Positions 1 to 4,628 of a stretch of DNA of 5,911 nt are shown here, piece after piece. Where the stretch lies: NCBI GenBank assembly GCA_020726005.1, contig DYTL01000055.1, positions 1 to 5,911 of the forward strand. The letters run 5' to 3'. This DNA comes from Microcaldota archaeon (GTDB lineage: Archaea > Micrarchaeota > Micrarchaeia > Anstonellales > Bilamarchaeaceae). Position 1 is the first letter of the stretch, and each line of letters opens with the position of its first letter. Below the pieces are notes generated by a model. It saw only the letters and a program-made list of their open reading frames with translations. It had not been told where the DNA came from and did no database searches. The position numbers were made by a program, and so were the translations under genes.

Positions 1-62
1 TAATTTCAAACTTCGAAATCTGAAGGTTTTTATTTACTTGCGGATTTACTGTGTGATATTCT

Positions 63-84
63 AAAAACCATCGTTCCTCAAAAA
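63..84 (-). terminator. Possible T-tract terminator of the gat operon
   Basis: Two TTTTT runs on the minus strand, at 84-80 and 67-63, lie 50-71 bases past the gatB stop codon. Archaeal RNA polymerase commonly terminates on T-rich tracts without needing a strong hairpin, and none is seen here. The assignment is weak because the DNA is AT-rich and a TATA-like box sits just upstream. Confidence 0.25.
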
Positions 85-88
85 TTTA

Positions 89-98
89 CTTTTATACC
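89..98 (-). promoter_or_regulatory. TATA-like box downstream of gatB
   Basis: The decamer GGTATAAAAG reads leftwards here. Exactly the same decamer occurs at 4546-4537 in the promoter region of the aminotransferase operon. If it works as a TATA/BRE element, transcription would start near 65-70 and run off the left edge, so it would serve a gene or RNA beyond the window. The target is not visible. Confidence 0.35.
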
Positions 99-133
99 TT
101 TTAGTTTAAAACCGTTTAATATAACATTTTCTA

Positions 134-1537
134 TTACTTTATCAATTCTTTTAGTATTTTTTCTATTTCCCTAGCATCAACAGTTCCTTTAGTTTTCTGC
201 ATTATTTTTCCGATTAAGAAAAAAATTGATTTCATATTTCCTATTTTGTAATCTTTAATAGCTTTTGGATTTTCTTTTATTATTTCTTCGCAGATTTTTC
301 TTATTGTTATATCATCGTTAGTTTTAAGCAGATCTAATTTTATAGCTATCTCGCGTGGTATAGTAGTTAGTCCAGTATATTTACTATTTTCTCGTATTTT
401 TAATACATTATCTAATATTTTAATTAAAATTTGATCTGTCGCTTTATCTGTAATTTTACCTTCTGAAAACATTTCGTAAAGTTCGCAAATGTGTTTTTCG
501 TTTAGTCCGCTCGTTCTAAACAAAAGATTTCTATAATTTAACTGTTTTCTCAAAGGTCCACGCATCCAATTTGCAAGTTTTTGTGGTTGGAATTTTTTTG
601 CAAGCTGTTCATATACATCTGCGAATTCCCGTTCAATAACTAACACTCTTGCGTCATCCGGTATAATTTTGTATTCCTTTATCATTCTTTCTGCGCGTGC
701 GTCAGGAAGTTCTGCAATTTCAGTTTCTGTATTTTTCCAATCTGTTGGAGAAATTACTAATGGAGGAATATCTGGGTCAGGAAAATATCTATAATCATCT
801 GCGGTTTCTTTTTTCCTTAATCGCATAGTTATTCCACTATTTTCATCAAAATGTCTTGTTTCTTGAACAATTTTAACGTCCTGTTCAATTTGCGTTGTTT
901 GCCGTTTTATCTCAAATGAAAGCGCATCATAAACATTTGAAAATGAGTTTATATTTTTTATTTCCACGCGCGCACTGCCTTCAATGCTTATATTTGCATC
1001 AATTCTCATTGTACCTACTTCATCCTTTATAACATTAAAATAGCGTAAATAGGATTCAAGCTTACTCAAAAATTCTTTCGCGTCTTCTGGGTTTTTCAGA
1101 TCTGGAGCAGTAACTATTTCCATAAGCGCAACTCCGCTCCGATTATAATCCACAAATCCCTTCTTCAATTCGTATCTTCCTGGATCTTCTTCAAAATGGA
1201 CTTCCCAAATTCCGATTCCATTTAATTTGCCATCTTTTGCTATCGGCTTGGAAGTTCGTTGATAGCCAGAAGGTAAATCTGGATAAAAATAGTGTTTTCT
1301 CTGAACAAAAATATCTTTTTCTAAAATCGGATTTGCATTAAGCATTTTTGCAATTTTTAAAGTAAGTAAAATTGCTTCTTTGTTTGCACTCATTGGTTTT
1401 GCTCCTGGTTGCCCTGAACAAATCGGACAAATATTACTATTAGGTTCTGCATGTCCATAATTAGTGGGACATGCGCAAAATAATTTTGCATGTGTATTTA
1501 ATTGAATGTGAATTTCTAGACCAATTATAGTTCTCAT
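134..1537 (-). CDS. gatB: Asp/Glu-tRNA(Asn/Gln) amidotransferase subunit B
   Basis: This 467-residue protein is the kinase/amidotransferase subunit of cytoplasmic GatCAB. It activates the side-chain carboxylate of Asp-tRNAAsn (or Glu-tRNAGln) with ATP and replaces the phosphate with ammonia channelled from GatA. The N-terminus has the family opening GLEIHIQL (6-13; H10 matches a Mg ligand) and a Cys4 zinc site (C21, C23, C37, C40). Next come YFYPDLPSGYQ (83-93), HFEED (114-118) and LMEIV (138-142; E117 and E140 match the other metal-binding glutamates), and DYRYFPDPD (248-256). The tRNA-binding YqeY-like tail (about 415-467) contains NPKAIKDYKIGN and GTVDAREIE. There is no AspRS-like insertion, so it is GatB rather than archaeal GatE. 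The length is typical and all key residues seen are present. The ATG start follows GAGGT (1547-1543) by five bases. It is the last gene of the operon, three bases after the 31-codon gene. Confidence 0.97.
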   Translation of the reverse strand: MRTIIGLEIHIQLNTHAKLFCACPTNYGHAEPNSNICPICSGQPGAKPMSANKEAILLTLKIAKMLNANPILEKDIFVQRKHYFYPDLPSGYQRTSKPIAKDGKLNGIGIWEVHFEEDPGRYELKKGFVDYNRSGVALMEIVTAPDLKNPEDAKEFLSKLESYLRYFNVIKDEVGTMRIDANISIEGSARVEIKNINSFSNVYDALSFEIKRQTTQIEQDVKIVQETRHFDENSGITMRLRKKETADDYRYFPDPDIPPLVISPTDWKNTETEIAELPDARAERMIKEYKIIPDDARVLVIEREFADVYEQLAKKFQPQKLANWMRGPLRKQLNYRNLLFRTSGLNEKHICELYEMFSEGKITDKATDQILIKILDNVLKIRENSKYTGLTTIPREIAIKLDLLKTNDDITIRKICEEIIKENPKAIKDYKIGNMKSIFFLIGKIMQKTKGTVDAREIEKILKELIK

Positions 1538-1540
1538 TAT

Positions 1541-1636
1541 TTACCTCTTTGGTATTTTTGAAAATCTTTTAATTGCTGCAAAAGCATAAACAAAGGCAAA
1601 TATACCCCCAGATTCTATTTGTTTTTTATCTTCCAT
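1541..1636 (-). CDS. Small protein of unknown function between gatA and gatB (31 aa)
   Basis: This 31-codon reading frame fills the gap between gatA and gatB. Its ATG follows the gatA TAA with no base between, and its TAA lies three bases before the gatB ATG. A strong SD site, GGAGGT (1649-1644), sits seven bases upstream inside the end of gatA; it is the best SD match in the window. The product starts with a charged stretch (MEDKKQIE), continues with a short hydrophobic core (GGIFAFVYAFAAI, residues 10-22) and ends in a basic tail (KRFSKIPKR, 23-31). The core is too short for a clear transmembrane helix but could bury in a protein interface or lie on a membrane. I recognise no family. It could be a small accessory of GatCAB, a microprotein unrelated to it, or a spacer frame that couples gatA to gatB translation. 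It is in the same frame as gatA, so it could also be a detached C-terminal piece. Confidence 0.62.
   Translation of the reverse strand: MEDKKQIESGGIFAFVYAFAAIKRFSKIPKR
1543..1547 (-). promoter_or_regulatory. Ribosome binding site of gatB
   Basis: GAGGT lies five bases before the gatB ATG and inside the last codons of the small upstream gene. This fixes the gatB start and suggests translational coupling between the two. Confidence 0.75.
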
Positions 1637-2992
1637 TTATTCTACCTCCAGCATTTCGATTTCTTCCATAAGTGCAAACACTTTTCCTTCTCCAAACCTA
1701 TTTCCAAGTATTTGTATTCCAGGTTTGAATTTTCCAACTTTTCCAAAAGGAACGCTTCCAGCAGGAATACCTGCAAGATTCGCTGGAACTGTAAGAATAT
1801 CAGCAAGATACATTTCAAGTGGATTTGATTTTTCTCCAATTTTCCAAGGCAGAGTACTCATTGTAGGTCCAAGCAAAACATCATATTTACTTAAAACAAA
1901 TTCAATTTCTTTTTTTAGTACTGCGCGCGCACTAAGTGTTTTCCCATACCATTCTTTTTGATATTCTTGAGTAGTAATATACGTACCAAGTAAAATTCTT
2001 CTTTTTACTTCTAAACCGAATTTATCTCCACGTAATTCGTTTACAGATTCATTAATATTTTCCAGTATATAATCTATTTTTCCATATCTTAATCCATCAT
2101 ATTTCTGCATTGCACTTGAGAATTCTGCAAATACTGTTAAATAATAAATAGGAATTGCATATTTTATTGTTGGAATTGAAACTTCTTTAATATTATATCC
2201 TCCTATATTTAATTTTTCGATTAATAAATGAAAATTTTTTATAATTTGTTCATCGGCACCATCTAAAAACTCCTTTACAATTGCAATAGAGGGTTTTCCT
2301 GAATATTTTAATTTCATTTTCTGAGTTCTATAAGTAGTTTGATCGCGTTCGTCTTTTCCTGCAATTACCGAAAGCATTAATTTTGCATCATTTACGCTCT
2401 GAGTAATGGGCCCTATTTGATCCAAACTCATTGTCGTATCACTAAGTCCATAACGGGAAACCAATCCATAAGTTGGTTTTATCCCAACAACTCCGCAAAA
2501 TGATGCAGGACATCTTATCGAACCTCCTGTATCAGAGCCAAGTGCAATATCAATAAAATTTGCTGCAACTGCTGCTGCACTTCCGCCACTGGTTCCACCA
2601 GGTACGTATTCAATATTTAGAGGATTTCGCGTTTGAAAAAAAGCACTGTTCGTAGTGTCGCTTCCGCATGCGAATTCATCAAGATTCGTGCTTCCGAGTA
2701 TTATTCCGTCTTCTGCATTTATCTTTTCTATTACATGCGCATTGTATGGTGCAATATAGTTTTCAAGCATTTTAGATGCACAACTAAGCAGTTTTCCTTT
2801 TATTGCGATATTATTTTTTATCGCAATTGCTTTTCCCGCAAGTTTTCCAAGTTTTTTTCCTTCGTTTACTTTTTTATCAAGTTCTTTTGCTTTTGCGAGC
2901 GCATCGTCATAGTAAATTTCAATAAATGCCCTAATTTTTGTATCTTCTTTTTCTATTTTATCCAAAAATTTAGAAACACGCTCGTAATACAT
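1637..2992 (-). CDS. gatA: Asp/Glu-tRNA(Asn/Gln) amidotransferase subunit A
   Basis: This 451-residue amidase-signature enzyme is the glutaminase of GatCAB; the ammonia it releases travels through a channel to GatB. Visible motifs are AIAIKNNI with the catalytic lysine K59, ASKMLENY (72-79), TNLDEFACGS (102-111), the signature PGGTSGGSAAAV (131-142), GSDTGGSIR (152-160) with nucleophile S158, and SLDQIGPIT (189-197). Glutamine-binding candidates are R331/R332 in VKRRILLGTY and D398 in YLADILTVP. These match K79, S178, R358 and D425 of the Staphylococcus aureus enzyme with steady offsets. The odd point is T134, which stands where the catalytic cis-serine (S154 there) is expected. The N-terminus is compact and the length slightly below the usual 470-490. 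The ATG follows the gatC stop by four bases, with no convincing SD site, so translation is probably coupled to gatC. The end overlaps the SD site of the next small gene. Confidence 0.96.
   Translation of the reverse strand: MYYERVSKFLDKIEKEDTKIRAFIEIYYDDALAKAKELDKKVNEGKKLGKLAGKAIAIKNNIAIKGKLLSCASKMLENYIAPYNAHVIEKINAEDGIILGSTNLDEFACGSDTTNSAFFQTRNPLNIEYVPGGTSGGSAAAVAANFIDIALGSDTGGSIRCPASFCGVVGIKPTYGLVSRYGLSDTTMSLDQIGPITQSVNDAKLMLSVIAGKDERDQTTYRTQKMKLKYSGKPSIAIVKEFLDGADEQIIKNFHLLIEKLNIGGYNIKEVSIPTIKYAIPIYYLTVFAEFSSAMQKYDGLRYGKIDYILENINESVNELRGDKFGLEVKRRILLGTYITTQEYQKEWYGKTLSARAVLKKEIEFVLSKYDVLLGPTMSTLPWKIGEKSNPLEMYLADILTVPANLAGIPAGSVPFGKVGKFKPGIQILGNRFGEGKVFALMEEIEMLEVE
1644..1649 (-). promoter_or_regulatory. 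Strong Shine-Dalgarno site for the 31-codon gene
   Basis: GGAGGT lies within the last codons of gatA and is followed, after the seven bases AGAATAA, by the ATG of the small gene. It is too far from gatB (over 100 bases) to serve that start, so its most natural role is to start the small gene. This is the main evidence that the gene is translated. Confidence 0.7.
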
Positions 2993-2996
2993 AGAA

Positions 2997-3287
2997 TCAA
3001 TCTAATAATTTTGGCGCAATTAAAAGCCGTCCGTCTTTTTGCGCGAAATTTTCTACAATTGCATCAATTTCATCGTTTGTTTTTGCGTTTATTTCATCAG
3101 CACGTAATTTTCCTTTTGTACCAGTTACATAAAGTAGCGATTCACCTTTTTCACCAATTTCTTTAATGCTTGAAAAATATTCAAAAATTTCTTTAAATTC
3201 TTTTTCCAACTGCGCAATTTCAGCTTCGCTAAGTTTTACGTGCGCAAGCGCACCCATCTCCCTTACTAATTCTTTGTTAATTTCCAT
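2997..3287 (-). CDS. gatC: Asp/Glu-tRNA(Asn/Gln) amidotransferase subunit C
   Basis: This 96-residue protein is the structural subunit of GatCAB; GatC wraps around the GatA-GatB interface and stabilises GatA. The N-terminal half carries the family helical-hairpin pattern ALAHVKLSEAEIAQLEKEF (13-31) and continues to about residue 45. The extended C-terminal half has LRADE (61-65, usually LREDE) and the ending GRLLIAPKLLD (86-96). Length and motif order are normal for the family. The start is ATG, with AAGGT (3298-3294) six bases upstream. The gene lies 40 bases after the aminotransferase stop codon and four bases before gatA, which supports a shared transcript. A TATA-like sequence overlapping the end of the preceding gene could give it a second promoter. 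Confidence 0.94.
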   Translation of the reverse strand: MEINKELVREMGALAHVKLSEAEIAQLEKEFKEIFEYFSSIKEIGEKGESLLYVTGTKGKLRADEINAKTNDEIDAIVENFAQKDGRLLIAPKLLD

Positions 3288-3324
3288 AAATATACCTTAC
3301 TCATAATTATGAAACTTAGCAATT

Positions 3325-3332
3325 CTTTTAAA
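3325..3332 (-). promoter_or_regulatory. Possible internal TATA box before gatC
   Basis: TTTAAAAG overlaps the stop codon of the aminotransferase gene and begins 45 bases before the gatC ATG. A start of transcription about 30 bases on would leave a short leader containing the AAGGT ribosome site. Such a box arises easily in AT-rich DNA, so this is tentative. If real, gatCAB could be expressed apart from the aminotransferase. Confidence 0.25.
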
Positions 3333-4488
3333 GTACTCCCTTCATCCTTTCAAATGCTTCTTTCAGTATTTCTGGTTCAGGCAAAAAAGTGGTTCTAAAA
3401 TACATTTCATTTTCATTGGTCCCGAATCCTGAACCAGGTACGAAAACTACTCCTTTTTTTATAGCCGCACGCACGAATTCAACATCGTATTTCCAAGCAT
3501 TTGTTTTTATTTTCATAAACGCATAAAACGCGCCTTTAGGAAATGGATATGAAATCTGAAGTTCTTTCGTTGCTTTTGCAAGTGCATCGCGCCTTAGTAA
3601 TAATTTCTTTTTCATTTCTTCTATGTATTCGGAATATACAGGATCGATTATTGCTGTTGCGGCTGCTTTTTGGTACTCCCAATTTACAGAAAGACGTTGA
3701 TTGCATAATCTAAGAAATGCATCTTTAATTTCTGTCCATTTATCACCATGGAACGTCACCCAACCAATTCTTGCTCCCGGATAGCCGAAATTTTTGGAAA
3801 GCGAACTACCATAAACATATTGTATTTTTTCGTCCGCGATTTTTCTAAAATCAACCAACTCACCATCAAATATTATTTTGTCATAAGAACCATCATAAAA
3901 TATTGGAACATCATGTTTAGCACATAATTCCACAACTTCTACGAGATTATCTTCTGTGTATACAGAACCGAGCGGATTGTTTGGATTAATAATTACTATT
4001 GTTTTTGCACCAGGAATTTTCTTTTCTAAGTCCCTAATATCTATTTGTCCATTTTCATCATGCTTATAAAATACCAAGTTGCCTTCAAACATTTTTGTCT
4101 TGCTTATATAAAGTGGATACGCTGGATTTGGAAGAAGTATTTTTTCTCCAAATCCTATAAACGAGTGAAAGAAAAAATCAATCCCTTCTGTTAGTCCTAC
4201 TGTTACAAAAACATCCTCTGGTGTACATTTTTCTATTTTTGCTATATTCTCGCGCAATTCAGAATCTCCCTGCGAAAACGCATATCCTTTGAGGTGTGGA
4301 TTATCAAGCACTGTTTTCACTTTCTCAGTAGCATGTCCAAACGCTTCAAATCCATATTGCGGCGGATCGCCTATGTTAAGCCATATCATATTTGTACCTT
4401 TGGCTTCTTCACGCTTGGCTTCAATCACAATATCTCTTATCGGATAGCTAACAACGTTCATTCTTTCTGTGGGTCTGTAGTTCATCAT
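3328..4488 (-). CDS. Aminotransferase, archaeal alanine aminotransferase-like
   Basis: This is a fold-type I, class I/II PLP aminotransferase of 386 residues from the preferred ATG; it is cytosolic and moves an amino group between an amino acid and a 2-oxoacid. Similarity to Pyrococcus-type alanine aminotransferase runs end to end: YPIRDIVIEAKREEAKG, WLNIGDPPQYGF, INPNNPLGSVY, YDGSYDKI, SSLSKNFGYPGARIGW, KGAFYAFMKIKTNAWK, FVPGSGFG and MYFRTTFLP. Numbered from that ATG, K232 is the PLP lysine, N171, D199 and Y202 contact PLP, and R240 and R365 match the phosphate- and carboxylate-binding arginines. The set is complete, so the enzyme should be active. Alanine with 2-oxoglutarate is the likeliest pair, but aspartate or another substrate cannot be excluded. 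A GTG at 4497 is in frame, but GGTGAT (4498-4493) overlaps it and is well placed for the ATG at 4488, less so for the next ATG at 4485. It is the first gene of the proposed operon with gatCAB. Confidence 0.93.
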   Translation of the reverse strand: MMNYRPTERMNVVSYPIRDIVIEAKREEAKGTNMIWLNIGDPPQYGFEAFGHATEKVKTVLDNPHLKGYAFSQGDSELRENIAKIEKCTPEDVFVTVGLTEGIDFFFHSFIGFGEKILLPNPAYPLYISKTKMFEGNLVFYKHDENGQIDIRDLEKKIPGAKTIVIINPNNPLGSVYTEDNLVEVVELCAKHDVPIFYDGSYDKIIFDGELVDFRKIADEKIQYVYGSSLSKNFGYPGARIGWVTFHGDKWTEIKDAFLRLCNQRLSVNWEYQKAAATAIIDPVYSEYIEEMKKKLLLRRDALAKATKELQISYPFPKGAFYAFMKIKTNAWKYDVEFVRAAIKKGVVFVPGSGFGTNENEMYFRTTFLPEPEILKEAFERMKGVL

Positions 4489-4492
4489 ATAA

Positions 4493-4498
4493 ATCACC
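4493..4498 (-). promoter_or_regulatory. Ribosome binding site that decides the aminotransferase start
   Basis: GGTGAT matches the anti-SD sequence at the archaeal 16S rRNA 3' end and lies four bases before the ATG at 4488. It covers the alternative in-frame GTG at 4497, which therefore has no upstream SD of its own. This favours the 386-residue product over a 389-residue one. Confidence 0.6.
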
Positions 4499-4521
4499 GT
4501 ATATTTTGATATTTTTGTATG

Positions 4522-4529
4522 TATTTATA
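4522..4529 (-). promoter_or_regulatory. Proximal TATA box of the aminotransferase-gatCAB operon
   Basis: TATAAATA is preceded by the purine-rich AAGGAA, which resembles a BRE element. The box begins 41 bases before the ATG at 4488. A start of transcription near 4500 would give a leader of about 10-14 bases that just includes the GGTGAT site. This is the better placed of two boxes in the region. Confidence 0.55.
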
Positions 4530-4536
4530 TTCCTTG

Positions 4537-4546
4537 CTTTTATACC
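4537..4546 (-). promoter_or_regulatory. Distal TATA-like box of the aminotransferase-gatCAB operon
   Basis: GGTATAAAAG lies 15 bases upstream of the proximal box and would place a second start near 4512-4515, with a leader of about 25 bases. The same decamer appears at 98-89. The two boxes could act as alternative start sites; only one may be used. Confidence 0.4.
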
Positions 4547-4576
4547 AAATTAATTCCCATTAACTAACAGATTGTG

Positions 4577-4587
4577 AAATAAAAATA
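4577..4587 (-). terminator. T-rich terminator after the right-edge gene
   Basis: On the minus strand the tract ATTTTTATTTC begins about 42 bases past the stop codon of the partial gene and lies upstream of both TATA boxes. Its position between two transcription units and its T-rich make-up fit an archaeal terminator. No stable hairpin precedes it. Confidence 0.4.
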
Positions 4588-4628
4588 GGTAAACTGTTTT
4601 GGTTCGTTCGCATCGTTGTGGTTGTCGT

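Larger units (their letters stand above)
1..133. other. Intergenic stretch downstream of gatB, no supported gene
   Basis: This is the region between the gatB stop codon and the left edge. On the minus strand it holds a TATA-like box (98-89) and two five-T runs (84-80 and 67-63). A weak imperfect hairpin lies at 24-5, with eight pairs including two G-U pairs and a UCGA loop. One minus-strand frame is open from 85 to the edge (it reads FEERWFLEYHTVNPQ and on), but it has no ATG, GTG or TTG in the window. A 13-codon ATG frame (71-30) is too short to support. The piece may contain the terminator of the gat operon and the promoter or beginning of the next leftward unit, but too little is visible to decide. 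Confidence 0.4.

Noticed and set aside
5..24. Imperfect palindrome TTCAAACTTCGAAATCTGAA as a terminator hairpin or binding site
   Set aside because: The stem needs two G-U pairs, is mostly A-U, and the sequence after it is off the window. It cannot be told from chance.
30..71. 13-codon minus-strand ATG frame with GAGG a few bases upstream, behind the TATA-like box
   Set aside because: It is too short, shows no family signal, and the SD-like match and spacing are common by chance in such DNA.
1642..1839. Minus-strand 65-codon frame inside the end of gatA
   Set aside because: It overlaps the conserved GatA C-terminus in another frame, has low-complexity Leu/Phe content and no ribosome site.
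2633..3166. Long plus-strand open frame (177 codons) rich in Phe, Cys and Tyr
   Set aside because: It lies antisense to gatA and gatC, whose motifs are unmistakable. The Phe-rich make-up is the mirror of Lys/Glu-rich coding DNA, so it is a shadow frame.
4555..4608. 17-codon minus-strand frame starting ATGCGAACG in the intergenic region
   Set aside because: It has no ribosome site, spans the likely T-rich terminator and reads as low-information sequence.
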